Below, piece by piece: positions 8,039-17,680 of a stretch of 64,000 bases of DNA; within the stretch, counting starts at the first letter, position 1, and each line of letters opens with the position of its first letter. Both the position numbers and the translations under genes were made by a program. Source of the stretch: Streptomyces albicerus (lineage in GTDB: Bacteria > Actinomycetota > Actinomycetes > Streptomycetales > Streptomycetaceae); the NCBI RefSeq assembly GCF_008905045.1, contig NZ_VWMY01000052.1, positions 1 to 64,000 on the forward strand, in the 5' to 3' direction. The notes beneath the pieces were generated by a model, which worked only from the letters and a program-made list of their open reading frames with translations, did not search any database and was not told where the DNA came from.

Positions 8039-9859
8039 ATGCGACGCTATCCCGCGATCGCGGACCATGGGCTGGTCGGAGATCTGCAGACCGCCGCACT
8101 GGTCTCCTCCGACGGCACGGTCGACTGGCTGTGCGCGCCCAGGTTCGACTTGCCCAGCGTGTTCGCCTCGCTCCTCGACCACGACCGCGGTGGCCACTTC
8201 ACCGTCTCCGCCGACACCCAACGCCCCCCGGTGCAGCTGTACTTGCAGGACACGGCGGTCTTGGTGACCCGTTTTCTGACGGAGGCGGGAGTGGGCGAGG
8301 TGGTCGACTTCATGCCGGTGGAACACCCCGAGAGCCCCGCGGCGCGGCACCGGCTGGTCAGGATCCTGCGGGTGACCCGCGGCCGGGTCCGCTTCTCGCT
8401 GGAGTGCCGGCCCCGCTTCGACTACGGCCGTGCCGGGCACCGCATCGACGTGGGCGAGGACTCCATCCATCTCGACGCTCCCGGCGCCCGGGCCGTGCTG
8501 CAGACGGTCGGCCCGGTGGCGTGGAGCAGGGACGGCGACGATGTCCGCGGCGAACTGACCCTGGACCAGGACGAGTTCGCAACCGTCGTACTGACGATGG
8601 GCGACACGGACGACGCGCCCGTGCCTCCGCTCACGCAGGCGGCCGTCACGACGCTGTACGAGGAGACCCGGGACTTCTGGCACGCGTGGGTGGGCCGCAG
8701 CCGGTACCGCGGACGCTGGCAGGACATGGTGAACAGGGCGGCCATCACCCTGAAACTGCTCACGTACGCGCCGACCGGAGCGCCCGTCGCGGCGCCCACC
8801 ATGGGGCTGCCCGAGCAGATCGGCGGCGGACGCAACTGGGACTACCGCTACACATGGGTGCGTGACGGCTCGATGTCGGTCGGCGCCCTGTTGGGACTTG
8901 GCTATACCGAGGAGGCCGACGCGTTCCGCAGGTGGCTCGGCGACCGGCTCAGGGCGGGCCGCACCACGACCGGCGAGCCCCTGCAGATCATGTACCGCAT
9001 CGACGGCGACCCCGAACTGCCGGAAGAAGTCCTCGACCACTTCGAGGGCTACTGCGGATCGACGCCGGTACTGGTGGGCAACGGCGCCGCGGGCCAACTC
9101 CAGCTCGACATCTACGGAGAGGCGGTGCTCGCCCTGTCCCAGGCGGTGGAGGACGTCGGCGAGGTGCCGCCCTACGACGGCTGGCAGGCCCTTTCCGGAG
9201 TGCTCGACTGGCTGGTGAAGGCATGGGACCGGCCCGACGAGGGGATCTGGGAGACCCGCGGCGGACAGAAGGACTTCACCTACAGCCGCCTCATGTGCTG
9301 GGCCGCTTTCGACCGAGGCATCCGGATGGCCCGTGACTTCGCCCGCCCCGCGGACATCGTGGAATGGAGCACTGCACGGGACGACATCCTGCGCCAGGTC
9401 ATGGAGCGCGGCTGGAGTACGCGGCGCCGGGCGTTCGTTCAGCGGTACGAGGACACCACCCTCGACGCCTCCCTTCTGCTCATGCCCTCCGTCGGGTTCG
9501 TCTCGCCAACGGATCCGCGCTGGCTGTCCACCCTCGAGGCGATGGAGGACGAACTCGTCTCCGACAGCCTCGTCCACCGCTACGACCCGGCGGCGTCACC
9601 GGACGGACTGCGCGGCAGCGAGGGCACGTTCTCCCTGTGCAGCTTCTTCTACGTCGACGCACTCGTGCAGGCGGGACAGCTCGGTCCGGCGAGGTACGCC
9701 TTCGTCAAGATGCTCACCTATGCCAACTATGCGGGTCTGTTCGCGGAGGAAGTCGGCCCGACGGGGGAGCAGCTCGGAAACTTCCCGCAGGCCTTCACGC
9801 ACCTGGCCCTGATCACGGCCGCCCTCTCGCTGGATCACCAGATGGACGCGGTCGGCTGA
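8039..9859 (+). CDS. Glycoside hydrolase family 15 protein (glucoamylase/trehalase-like)
   Basis: The 606-residue protein matches the actinobacterial GH15 family over its length: an N-terminal beta-sandwich (DHGLVGDLQTAALVSSDGTV), then the (alpha/alpha)6 barrel with GGGRNWDYRYTWVRDGS and a C-terminal SEGTFSLCSFFYVDAL segment. Characterised relatives hydrolyse alpha-glucosidic bonds, several of them trehalose. No signal peptide is seen, so it should act in the cytoplasm, consistent with turnover of trehalose or maltodextrin. The ATG has GGAAGGAGC about 7 nt upstream. It diverges from a PAS/GAF/PP2C signalling gene, and a LAL-type regulator lies downstream on the same strand. Confidence 0.9.
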   Translation: MRRYPAIADHGLVGDLQTAALVSSDGTVDWLCAPRFDLPSVFASLLDHDRGGHFTVSADTQRPPVQLYLQDTAVLVTRFLTEAGVGEVVDFMPVEHPESPAARHRLVRILRVTRGRVRFSLECRPRFDYGRAGHRIDVGEDSIHLDAPGARAVLQTVGPVAWSRDGDDVRGELTLDQDEFATVVLTMGDTDDAPVPPLTQAAVTTLYEETRDFWHAWVGRSRYRGRWQDMVNRAAITLKLLTYAPTGAPVAAPTMGLPEQIGGGRNWDYRYTWVRDGSMSVGALLGLGYTEEADAFRRWLGDRLRAGRTTTGEPLQIMYRIDGDPELPEEVLDHFEGYCGSTPVLVGNGAAGQLQLDIYGEAVLALSQAVEDVGEVPPYDGWQALSGVLDWLVKAWDRPDEGIWETRGGQKDFTYSRLMCWAAFDRGIRMARDFARPADIVEWSTARDDILRQVMERGWSTRRRAFVQRYEDTTLDASLLLMPSVGFVSPTDPRWLSTLEAMEDELVSDSLVHRYDPAASPDGLRGSEGTFSLCSFFYVDALVQAGQLGPARYAFVKMLTYANYAGLFAEEVGPTGEQLGNFPQAFTHLALITAALSLDHQMDAVG

Positions 9860-10017
9860 GCGCGGCCCTTTCGGGGCCCGCGGAAGTCGCGCGGCCGGTG
9901 CCATTCGCCCCTCCACCGGGACCGCCGGCCCCTATGTGGCGCGCGCATGCGCGGGAACACTGGGATGCTGAACGGAGAGCGCTGCCCATGACCTGACGAA
10001 CAGTGGTGGTGAGCGCC

Positions 10018-12705
10018 ATGGCTGGGTTGGAGGAGAGCGGCCCGGAAGCGAGCAGTCCGCGCGCCGATCCTCAGGGAGACCCGTTCTTGCGCACGCGGTT
10101 CGCCGTACCGACGCGCCCCGCGACGTTCCTGCGGCGGGAGCGATTGGTCAACCATCTCGACCAGGCACTTCTGACGCCGTTGACCATGGTCAACGGCGCC
10201 GCGGGTGCGGGCAAGACCCTGCTGGTCGCCGACTGGGCCGCGGGGCGGGACCGGCCGGTCGCCTGGCTCACCACCGACGCGGCGGACCAGGGATGCGGCA
10301 TGTTCTGGGCGTACCTGCTCCAGGCCCTGCGCTCCTCCGGTGTGCCGCTGCCCGCCGAGATCGGCTTCCCCGCGGACGCGAGCCGCGTGGACCACACTCT
10401 GCTGGCGCGACTCGCCGCCGACCTGAGCGCTCGGGACCGGCCCGTGATCGTGGTGCTCGACGAATACGACCGTGTGACCGACCCGGAGATCGCGGAGCAG
10501 CTGGAGTTCGTCCTGCACCACGCGGGACGGGGCATGCGCCTGATCCTCGTCACCCGCACCGAACCGCTGCTGCCGCTGCACCGTTACCGCGCTGCCGGCG
10601 ACATGACGGAGATCAGAGCAGCGGAGCTGGCCTTCACCTCCGAGGAAGCGGCCGCGCTGCTGGAGCTGCACGGGCTGCGCGTTCCGGTGCCGGCCGCGCG
10701 TGCACTCGTGGAGCGCACCCGGGGATGGGCCGCCGGCCTACGGCTGTGCGCCCTGGCCGCGCAGGAGAGCCCGGATCCGGAGACGTATCTCAAGGAGTTC
10801 GAGGCCGACCGCACCACCGTCGCGGACTTCCTGCTGGCGGAGGTGCTCAAGCGGCAGACTCCCGAGACGCAGGACCTCCTCCTGCGGGTCAGCGTCCTCG
10901 AGCGCTTCTGTCCCGAGCTGGCGAACGCGCTGACGGAGCGCACCGATGCCGAGCCGATCCTGGCCGGGCTGCACCGCGGGAACGCGTTCGTCGAGCACCT
11001 CGGGCACGCCTGGTACCGGCTGCACCCGCTGTTCGGGGAGATCCTCCACGCCCATCTGCGGGTGCGGTCCCCTCTCCTGGAGCCCGAGCTCCACCGGCGG
11101 GCAGCGGAATGGCTGCGGCGCTGCGGATCACTCGTGGAGACGCTGGGCCACGGTGTCGCCGCGGGCGACTGGGAGTTCACCGCCGGTGCCCTCGTCGACG
11201 ACCTCGCCATCGGTCAGCTGTTCACCGGCCTTCGCTCCGACGACCTGGCCGAACTGTTCTCACGGATGGGGCCCGAGGCCAAGAGCCCCGCCACGGACCT
11301 CGTCCGCGCGGCGCGTGAGCTGTCCCGGTGCAGACTCGACCGTGGCCTGACCCACCTGCGGCGCGCCGAGCAGAGCCTGGCGGAGGAGAGGCCGACGGCG
11401 GACGGCGCACCCGGCCTGGCGGCGGCCCAGTTGAGCTGTGCCCTGTTGGAAGCCCTGGCGGCCCGGCTGGCCGGTTCGCCGGGAAGGGCGAAGACGGCCG
11501 CGCAGACGGCCGAGAAACTCCAGGAGGAGGTGCCCACCCACCTCCTGGACGAGCATCCCGAACTCACCGCCCTCCTGATGACCCATCTGGGCTCGACGTG
11601 GCTGTGGGCCGGGCGCTTCGAGGACGCACGCGCCGCCCTGACCACGGCGGCCGGCTGCTCCGGGGGAGCTTCGACAGCACTGCCGCGCGAGGAGTCCCTG
11701 GGCCACCTGGCCCTGATCGACTACCTGAACGGCTGGCTCGGCAGGGCGGAGCGCAAGGCACTGGCGGCGATGACCGAGACGGCGCGGTTCGGCCTGCCAC
11801 GGGCGTCCGGCTCCGGAATCTGGCTGCTGGTCCTGGCCGCCGTGGCCGTCGACCGCAACGAACTGGGTCAGGCCCAGACCCTCCTCGACGCGGCGGCCGA
11901 CTCGCACGGCGCGATGCGGGACCCGGTGGCGGCAGCGGGGCGGGCCATTGCCACCGGACGTCTGCTGCTCGCCCGTGGCAAGACGCGTGCTGCGCTCGAA
12001 GCGGCGGAACCGGCCGTCGCCGCCGACGTGGTCTCACCGTGGGCGGAGGGACACACCGCCTTGGTCGCCTCCGCCGCACACCTGGCCGAAGGGCGGCCGG
12101 AGACGGCCGCCAAGCTGCTGCAAGCGGTACCCGACGACCAGGTGGCGTGTGCCGTGGAGGCCGCGCGGGCCCAGCTCGCCGCGGGCAGGCCCGTCGCGGC
12201 GATCGACCTGCTCGACAGCGCGCGCCCCGTGGGCCGCACCGGCCCCGCCGTGACCGTCCGGGCCTCGCTGGTCAGGGCAGAGGCCGCGGACCGCTCGGGA
12301 GACTCCGCCACCTCGCGCAGGCTCGTGGCCCAGGCTCTTCACGAGGCACGGCGCGAGCGGCTGCGGCGCCCCTTCCTCGAAGCCGGACCGTGGATCCGGC
12401 CTCTGCTGAGTACGGGGCCACTGCGCGGGCTGGCCGCGGGCTGGCTCACCCCCGTTCCGTCGCCGCACGGGGGGCCGCCACGGCTCGAGGACCAGCTTCC
12501 GGCGCCGGTCGTGGAGGAGCTGAGCGGACGCGAGCGCGATGTGCTGCAACGGCTGGCCCAGATGATGTCGACGGAAGAGATCGCCGCCGATCTGTATGTC
12601 TCGGTGAACACCGTCAAGACCCACCTCAAGAGCGTGTACCGGAAGCTTGCGGTGAACCGGCGCCACGACGCGGTGCGCCGGGCGCGCGAGCTGCGGCTGC
12701 TGTGA
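10018..12705 (+). CDS. LAL (MalT-like) transcriptional regulator with LuxR HTH
   Basis: This 895-residue protein is a large ATP-binding LuxR-family (LAL) activator. A Walker A motif (GAAGAGKT) is at residues 60-67, a Walker-B-like VIVVLDEYD follows, then a long alpha-helical TPR-like middle and a C-terminal LuxR helix-turn-helix (ELSGRERDVLQRLAQ ... VSVNTVKTHLKSVYRKL). Such proteins act as ATP- and ligand-dependent activators, with MalT as the classic example. The ATG at 10018 has GGTGAG 5 nt upstream; a GTG at 10003 is a weaker alternative. The flanking GH15 and MFS genes are on the same strand and are possible targets by position only. Confidence 0.9.
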   Translation: MAGLEESGPEASSPRADPQGDPFLRTRFAVPTRPATFLRRERLVNHLDQALLTPLTMVNGAAGAGKTLLVADWAAGRDRPVAWLTTDAADQGCGMFWAYLLQALRSSGVPLPAEIGFPADASRVDHTLLARLAADLSARDRPVIVVLDEYDRVTDPEIAEQLEFVLHHAGRGMRLILVTRTEPLLPLHRYRAAGDMTEIRAAELAFTSEEAAALLELHGLRVPVPAARALVERTRGWAAGLRLCALAAQESPDPETYLKEFEADRTTVADFLLAEVLKRQTPETQDLLLRVSVLERFCPELANALTERTDAEPILAGLHRGNAFVEHLGHAWYRLHPLFGEILHAHLRVRSPLLEPELHRRAAEWLRRCGSLVETLGHGVAAGDWEFTAGALVDDLAIGQLFTGLRSDDLAELFSRMGPEAKSPATDLVRAARELSRCRLDRGLTHLRRAEQSLAEERPTADGAPGLAAAQLSCALLEALAARLAGSPGRAKTAAQTAEKLQEEVPTHLLDEHPELTALLMTHLGSTWLWAGRFEDARAALTTAAGCSGGASTALPREESLGHLALIDYLNGWLGRAERKALAAMTETARFGLPRASGSGIWLLVLAAVAVDRNELGQAQTLLDAAADSHGAMRDPVAAAGRAIATGRLLLARGKTRAALEAAEPAVAADVVSPWAEGHTALVASAAHLAEGRPETAAKLLQAVPDDQVACAVEAARAQLAAGRPVAAIDLLDSARPVGRTGPAVTVRASLVRAEAADRSGDSATSRRLVAQALHEARRERLRRPFLEAGPWIRPLLSTGPLRGLAAGWLTPVPSPHGGPPRLEDQLPAPVVEELSGRERDVLQRLAQMMSTEEIAADLYVSVNTVKTHLKSVYRKLAVNRRHDAVRRARELRLL

Positions 12706-12715
12706 CCACGTGGTC
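12704..12715. promoter_or_regulatory. 12-bp perfect palindrome GACCACGTGGTC
   Basis: A perfect palindrome overlaps the stop codon of the LAL regulator and lies about 145 bp upstream of the MFS start. It could be an operator for the exporter gene. Chance or a small hairpin at the end of the LAL gene is also possible. Confidence 0.3.
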
Positions 12716-12858
12716 GTGAGGGGGGCCGCGCGGCTCGCCCGTGGTGGGTGAGGCGCGGGGGAAACGCTTCGGATGCCATAGGGGTGGCGGCAGGGCACGC
12801 GCCGGCCGCTGCCCGGTGGACTCCGCCGGGCCCCGGCCGACTCGGCGAGGTGGGCACC

Positions 12859-14490
12859 GTGACGCACTGGCGGGCTCTGATGGTGCTGGGCACGGCCCAG
12901 TTCCTGATGGTCCTGGACACCTCCGTCATGAATGTGTCCATCAGCCAACTGGTCGAGGACTTCGACACCGAGGTCACCGCGATTCAGGCCGTCATCACGC
13001 TGTACGCGCTGGTCATGGCCGCGTTCATGATCATCGGCGGCAGGTTGGGGGATCTCTTCGGACGCCGTCGCCTGTTCCTGTCCGGCCTCGTCGTCTACGC
13101 GACGGGCTCGGCCCTGACCGCCGCGGCTCCCACCCTCTGGGTCCTCGCGCTGGGCTGGTCGGTCATCGAAGGACTCGGTGCCGCGATGGTGCTGCCGGCC
13201 ATGGCGGCCCTCGTTGCCGAGTCCTACCGCGGGCGGGACCGGGCCGTCGCCTACGGCGTCATCGGCGGACTCGCCGGGGCCGGCATCGCGGTCGGCCCGC
13301 TGCTGGGCGGCTGGGTGACGACCTACCTCACCTGGCGGCTGGTGTTCGCCGGTGAGGTCGTGGTCGTTCTGGCCGTCCTGTGCTTCCGCCGGGTGATCAC
13401 GGAATCCCCCAGGACCGGCCCGCGCCCCCGGCTGGACGGGGTGGGCGCCGCACTCTCGGCAGCCGGTCTGGGTATTGGCGTGCTCGGGGTGCTGCAGAGC
13501 GGCTCCTGGGGATGGGTGCAGCCGCGCAACCCGCCCTTCACCGTCCTGGGCTTCGCGCCGACGCTGTTCGTGATCGGCGCCGGGGTGGCCGTGCTGGCCG
13601 TCTTCCTGCACTGGGAGAGGCGGCGGGACAGCCGCGGTGCCGAGCCCTTGGTGCATCTGGCCCTGCTGCACAAGCCCGCGCTGCGCTCCGGCCTGATGTC
13701 ACTGCTGAGCCAGAACCTCATCCTGCTGGGACTGTTCTTCACCATCCCGCTGTACCTGCAGGTGGTTCAGGGGTTCGACGCCTTCGAGACGGGTCTGCGG
13801 CTGCTCCCGGTGTCCGTCACCATGCTCGCGGCCTCCATGGTCGCCGCCCGGCTGGGGCGGGTGGCCGGACCGCGCCGGGTGGTCCGGCTCGCCCTGGCGA
13901 CCCTGGCCGCCGCCATCGTGTGGCTGCTGGCCACCATCGACCCGGTCATCGACGACGCGCAGTTCGCCGGAGCCATGGCCCTGCTCGGCGTGGGCATGGG
14001 CCTGCTCGCCTCGCAGCTGGGCAACGTCGTCCAGTCCAGTGTCGGCGAGGAGGAACGCAGCGAGGTCGGCGGGCTGCAGTTCACCGCCCAGAACCTGGGC
14101 TCCGCGCTGGGCACCGCGCTCATCGGATCGCTGCTCATCGGCGCCCTGGCCCACGCCATGACCACGCAGGTGGACGACAACCCGAGCCTGTCGGAGGAGG
14201 CCCGCCGGCAGACCGGTGTCGCCCTCCAGGCCGGGATCAGCTTCGTACCCACCGAGCAGGTGCGCTCGGCGGCCGAACGCGCCGGCCTGCCGCCGTCCGA
14301 GGTCGACGCCCTCGTGGACTCGTACGCCTCGGCGCAGCTCGACGGCCTGAAGGCGGCGATCCTCGCCACTGGGGGAATCACGCTCGTCAGTTTCCTGGTC
14401 ACGCAGCATCTGCCGACCCGGCGGGCCGCCGCCCGACCGCAGCAACCCGACACGGGCGCTCCGGCCGGCACGACCGGCTCGGCTCGCTGA
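12859..14490 (+). CDS. MFS drug exporter, DHA2 (EmrB/QacA) type
   Basis: The 543-residue protein has the 14-membrane-segment layout of DHA2 exporters, with the opening motif LMVLDTSVMNVSISQL, the loop motif GGRLGDLFGRRR between segments 2 and 3, and the antiporter motif GLAGAGIAVGPLLGGW in segment 5. It should export hydrophobic compounds in exchange for protons. GTG 12859 has GAGGTG 7 nt upstream; an in-frame start at 12748 would add a proline-rich leader with no support. The next gene starts 18 bp downstream and is probably cotranscribed. The substrate is unknown. Confidence 0.9.
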   Translation: MTHWRALMVLGTAQFLMVLDTSVMNVSISQLVEDFDTEVTAIQAVITLYALVMAAFMIIGGRLGDLFGRRRLFLSGLVVYATGSALTAAAPTLWVLALGWSVIEGLGAAMVLPAMAALVAESYRGRDRAVAYGVIGGLAGAGIAVGPLLGGWVTTYLTWRLVFAGEVVVVLAVLCFRRVITESPRTGPRPRLDGVGAALSAAGLGIGVLGVLQSGSWGWVQPRNPPFTVLGFAPTLFVIGAGVAVLAVFLHWERRRDSRGAEPLVHLALLHKPALRSGLMSLLSQNLILLGLFFTIPLYLQVVQGFDAFETGLRLLPVSVTMLAASMVAARLGRVAGPRRVVRLALATLAAAIVWLLATIDPVIDDAQFAGAMALLGVGMGLLASQLGNVVQSSVGEEERSEVGGLQFTAQNLGSALGTALIGSLLIGALAHAMTTQVDDNPSLSEEARRQTGVALQAGISFVPTEQVRSAAERAGLPPSEVDALVDSYASAQLDGLKAAILATGGITLVSFLVTQHLPTRRAAARPQQPDTGAPAGTTGSAR

Positions 14491-14507
14491 CCTCGAGGGA
14501 GGCCGCG

Positions 14508-15026
14508 ATGTCCAAGGCCGAGCACGTCACGGCCCGAGGTCGCACAGACGAGCGCCGGGCTCACGCCGACTACACCGGTGGCGTCTACGGATCCATGCTT
14601 GCCGCCTCTGTGGTCGTCGGCGCCGGCACCCTGGGCTCGTTCCCTCGCCTGGAACTGGTGCTGCTGTTGTTGCTCACCGGCGTGGCGTTCTGGATCGCGC
14701 ATGTGCACGCCCAGCTGTTCGGGGCGCGTCTGGTGGAGCGGAGCCTGGACCGCCGGACCGTGCTGCACGTGTGCCGCGACGAGTGGCCGATAGTCAAGGC
14801 CGCCCTCCCACCGTCCCTCGCCGTGGCCGTCAGTCCCCTCCTGGGCCTCGACGTGGACGGGGCCCTGTGGCTGGCGCTCGCGGTGGCCGTGGCGGGGCAG
14901 ATGGGCTGGTCGGCGGCCGCGGCACGACGTGCCGGCGCCTCGTGGCGGATGGTGACCGCCACCGCCTCGGTGAATCTGCTGCTCGGTCTGCTGATCATCT
15001 CGTTCAAGCTCTTCCTGCATCATTGA
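14508..15026 (+). CDS. Four-helix integral membrane protein, unknown function
   Basis: The 172-residue protein has about four hydrophobic segments (GSMLAASVVVGAGTLG, LVLLLLLTGVAFWIAHVHA, LWLALAVAVAGQMG, NLLLGLLIISFKLFL). I do not recognise a named family with confidence; similar small membrane proteins are common in Streptomyces. The start has CGAGGGAGG upstream, and the gene follows the MFS exporter by 18 bp, so the two probably form an operon. Confidence 0.7.
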   Translation: MSKAEHVTARGRTDERRAHADYTGGVYGSMLAASVVVGAGTLGSFPRLELVLLLLLTGVAFWIAHVHAQLFGARLVERSLDRRTVLHVCRDEWPIVKAALPPSLAVAVSPLLGLDVDGALWLALAVAVAGQMGWSAAAARRAGASWRMVTATASVNLLLGLLIISFKLFLHH

Positions 15027-15152
15027 CGCAGGTGGAGCGTGCCGGGCGACGTGTCACCTCTACGGGGTGAGGCCGAGCGGTGTGCCGAGGCGGACGATCG
15101 CAGGGAAGGGGCGCAGCCCGCCTGTCCCAGGCCACCCGGGGGAGAGCAGTTC

Positions 15153-15350
15153 ATGCGCTACGAGATCCGCGTCGAAGGACACATGTCGGAGACGCTGACC
15201 AGAGCCTTCCCGGAACTGGACCACGTGGTGATGTCCGGTCAGACGGTCCTGTACGGCTCCGTCGTCGACGAGGCGCACCTGTACGGGCTGCTGGCCCGCT
15301 GCCAGTCGCTGGGACTACGGGTCATGGAGATGCGCCAGCTGCCGGAGTGA
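15153..15350 (+). CDS. Small conserved-looking protein, 65 aa
   Basis: The short protein begins MRYEIRVEGHMSETL and contains an even mix of charged and hydrophobic residues (LTRAFPELDHV, DEAHLYGLLARCQSLG), compatible with a small alpha/beta fold. GGGGGAGAG lies 7 nt upstream of the ATG. It follows the membrane protein by 126 bp on the same strand and converges on the DUF2252 gene. Function unknown. Confidence 0.6.
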   Translation: MRYEIRVEGHMSETLTRAFPELDHVVMSGQTVLYGSVVDEAHLYGLLARCQSLGLRVMEMRQLPE

Positions 15351-15359
15351 GGCGTCCGC

Positions 15360-15437
15360 ACGACGATCCGTACGGCGAAGGGTCAAACGACGATCCGTAG
15401 TCCATAGGGCGAATGGTCGGACGAGCGGTCGGACGAG
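15360..15437. repeat. Two short direct-repeat pairs between convergent genes
   Basis: ACGACGATCCGTA occurs at 15360-15372 and again at 15387-15399, and a 12-bp unit beginning GGTCGGACGAG is repeated in tandem at 15415-15438. They occupy the short gap between convergent genes and look like slippage or a fused terminator region. Confidence 0.6.
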
Positions 15438-15440
15438 TGG

Positions 15441-16850
15441 TCACAGGCTCTCGGCGTGGATCCTGCCGGAGCGGGCGGCGGCGCCCAGCGCCTCGAAGTC
15501 CCGCTCGTTCTGATCGGCGTAGGCCTGGGCGAATCCGGTGAGCGCCCGGTCGAAGCGATCGCTCCCGCCCAGGTAGGCGGCGATGGCGATGGGGTCGCCG
15601 GAGCGGGCGTGGGCCCGGGCCAGACTGGCCCCGCACAGCTGGGCGAACAGGCGGAGCAGGCCAGGGCCCATGGTGTCCGGCCGCGCGATGCCCTTCCAGT
15701 CCCGTAGTTGTCGTACGTAGAAGTCCCGTTCCTGCCCGTCGAGGCCCACGACGTGGGTCCAGCCCAGGAAGATGTCACTGGTCGTCTGGATCAGCCGCTG
15801 TCCCGCCACCACACGGCGGCCCTGGTTGTCGTAGCCGTGGCCGCCCGTGTGGGCGGCGAGGACCGACTCCTGCGCCTCCTTGGCCTGCAGCAACAGGGGG
15901 TCGGTGTCGTCCCTGCCGAGCAGGAGCAGGATCCAGCAGCGCGTTCCGACGCTGCCGACGCCCACCACCTTCCGGGCCATGTCGACCAGTCGGTAGTGGC
16001 GCAGCAGATGCCGGCGCTCGGACGACAGGGTCCGCGCGTACCCGTCCAGGAGGGTCTGGAGCTCCTTCTCCTGCCCGTCCTCGGAGGGGTCCGTCAGCAG
16101 ATCCCGGAGTGGAGTGATCAGCGGCGGGTCCGGTGCGATCCGCCGGCCCTCGGCCGTGACCCGGGTGAGTTTCGCGAAGGCCTGCAGATGGGTGCGCGTT
16201 CGGGCCCGCGCCGTCGCCTCGGCGGTACGGCGCCTGGCCTCCTTGTCCATCGAGGAGGCCAGCAGTTCCCGCATCCGGTCGGCGTCGTCCTGCGCGTACC
16301 AGATGTCCAGGGTCGGCATGCCGGCGAACTCCCGCATCCGCTCGCGGTAGGCCTGCACGCAGGCCCGCACCGCGCCGCTCTGCTCCTTGAGCGAGAAGCC
16401 GTTGGCCCGGCCCGCTATCGCAAAGCTGGCCGCCAGCCGCTTGACGTCCCATTCGAACGGCCCGGCCAGGGTCTCGTCGAAGTCGTTGATGTCGAAGACC
16501 AGATGACGCTCGGGCGAGGCCAGCAGCCGGAAGTTGAGCAGGTGGGCGTCCCCGCAGAGCTGCACCGTCAGGCCGGTGTTCGGGAGAGGCCCGAGGTCCG
16601 TCGCCATGATCGCCGCCGCGCCTCGGTAGAAGCGGAACGGGGACTCCAGCATGCGGCCGTAGCGGATCGGCACCAACTCGGGTAGTCGCGTGGCTGATTG
16701 ACGCTCTATCACCTCAATGGGGCCGGGCCGTTCCGGCGCCGCCTCGAACCAGCCGTGGCACGAACGTGAGGCGCGGGTGCGCGCGTTCCGTCCGTACGCC
16801 GCTCTCTCGGCCGGTGACAGGAACGCCGTGAATTCGCTCGATACGGCCAT
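15441..16850 (-). CDS. DUF2252 family protein
   Basis: The 469-residue protein fits DUF2252, a kinase-like-fold family common in actinobacteria. It contains LVPIRYGRMLESPFRFYRG near the N-terminus, then CGDAHLLNF and FDINDFDETLAGP, which resemble the catalytic and metal-binding loops of aminoglycoside-phosphotransferase-like proteins. The biochemical role is not established. AGGAGG lies 9 nt upstream of the ATG. The next gene on the same strand encodes a potassium channel, 42 bp upstream, so they may be cotranscribed. Confidence 0.88.
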   Translation of the reverse strand: MAVSSEFTAFLSPAERAAYGRNARTRASRSCHGWFEAAPERPGPIEVIERQSATRLPELVPIRYGRMLESPFRFYRGAAAIMATDLGPLPNTGLTVQLCGDAHLLNFRLLASPERHLVFDINDFDETLAGPFEWDVKRLAASFAIAGRANGFSLKEQSGAVRACVQAYRERMREFAGMPTLDIWYAQDDADRMRELLASSMDKEARRRTAEATARARTRTHLQAFAKLTRVTAEGRRIAPDPPLITPLRDLLTDPSEDGQEKELQTLLDGYARTLSSERRHLLRHYRLVDMARKVVGVGSVGTRCWILLLLGRDDTDPLLLQAKEAQESVLAAHTGGHGYDNQGRRVVAGQRLIQTTSDIFLGWTHVVGLDGQERDFYVRQLRDWKGIARPDTMGPGLLRLFAQLCGASLARAHARSGDPIAIAAYLGGSDRFDRALTGFAQAYADQNERDFEALGAAARSGRIHAESL

Positions 16851-16892
16851 GACTCAAAACCTCCTGGACCACTGTCCTTGTGCCGAGGAGCC

Positions 16893-17480
16893 CTATTCGG
16901 GCGGCGGCTCCCGGCCCTGCCGCCGCAGCCCCGCCCGGACCGCGCCCGCGAGCACCCGTGCGGCGACCCCCACGAGCAGCAGCCCGCCGGTCATCTGAAG
17001 CATCGTCACCACCCGCCCCGTCTGGGAACGGGCGGTGATGTCGCCGAACCCGACGGTGGTGAACGTGGTCAGCGTGAAGTACAGGGCGTCCGTCCTGGTC
17101 AGCGGCTCGCTGAAGGAACCGGGGGTGGAACGGTCCAGCAGGTAGTAGGCCCCGGCGAAGAGCACCAGATACAACACCAGCGTGGCGGCCAGGGCTTCGA
17201 CCGCCTTCAGACGGGGATGGGGCGAGCGCACGATGGCCCGCACCTCCCACACGAAGACCACGACGACCGCCAGCAGACCGCATGCGAGCAGGGCCGAAGT
17301 GCCGGCCGTGCCGCGCCCGTCCAAGGGCAGCAGGTAGTACGCGATGACGAGACCCGCCGCGACCGACGCCGCTCGCGCGACGGCCACGGCCGCCGCCCGC
17401 CGCCGCGGACCCGGGCGGATCCGATACGGAGCCCGCCCGGACCGGGCGGGCTCCGTCCGGGCAGCCCCTGGATCGTTCAT
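16893..17480 (-). CDS. Two-pore-type potassium channel family protein
   Basis: The 195-residue protein has four hydrophobic segments and one pore loop with the selectivity filter TVGFGD, preceded by LYFTLTTFT, as in bacterial Ion_trans_2 K+ channels. There is no RCK domain, so gating is not obvious. The ATG at 17480 has GAAGAGAC upstream; an ATG at 17510 is an alternative. It lies upstream of the DUF2252 gene and diverges from the HdeD-like gene, in a block of small membrane proteins. Confidence 0.88.
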   Translation of the reverse strand: MNDPGAARTEPARSGRAPYRIRPGPRRRAAAVAVARAASVAAGLVIAYYLLPLDGRGTAGTSALLACGLLAVVVVFVWEVRAIVRSPHPRLKAVEALAATLVLYLVLFAGAYYLLDRSTPGSFSEPLTRTDALYFTLTTFTTVGFGDITARSQTGRVVTMLQMTGGLLLVGVAARVLAGAVRAGLRRQGREPPPE

Positions 17481-17680
17481 CTCGTGTCTCTTCAGTCCGT
17501 TCCGCCGCACATCGGCGCATGTCTCTCGGCTCCACCCTCATCGCTCCTGCGGTGCGCACGGATCACCCGCCGGGGGTGACCCGGCCGCCGACGACGGGCG
17601 GGAAGCTGGCCCGGTGAGGTCCCCGCACGCCGCCCGCCGGCGGTCCGGGAGCGAACCGCTCGATCACGCGAGGAGGAGCC

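Noticed and set aside
6233..9577. Over 1100-codon open frame on the minus strand
   Set aside because: It is antisense to the GH15 gene and in another frame of the signalling protein; its composition is typical of a shadow frame.
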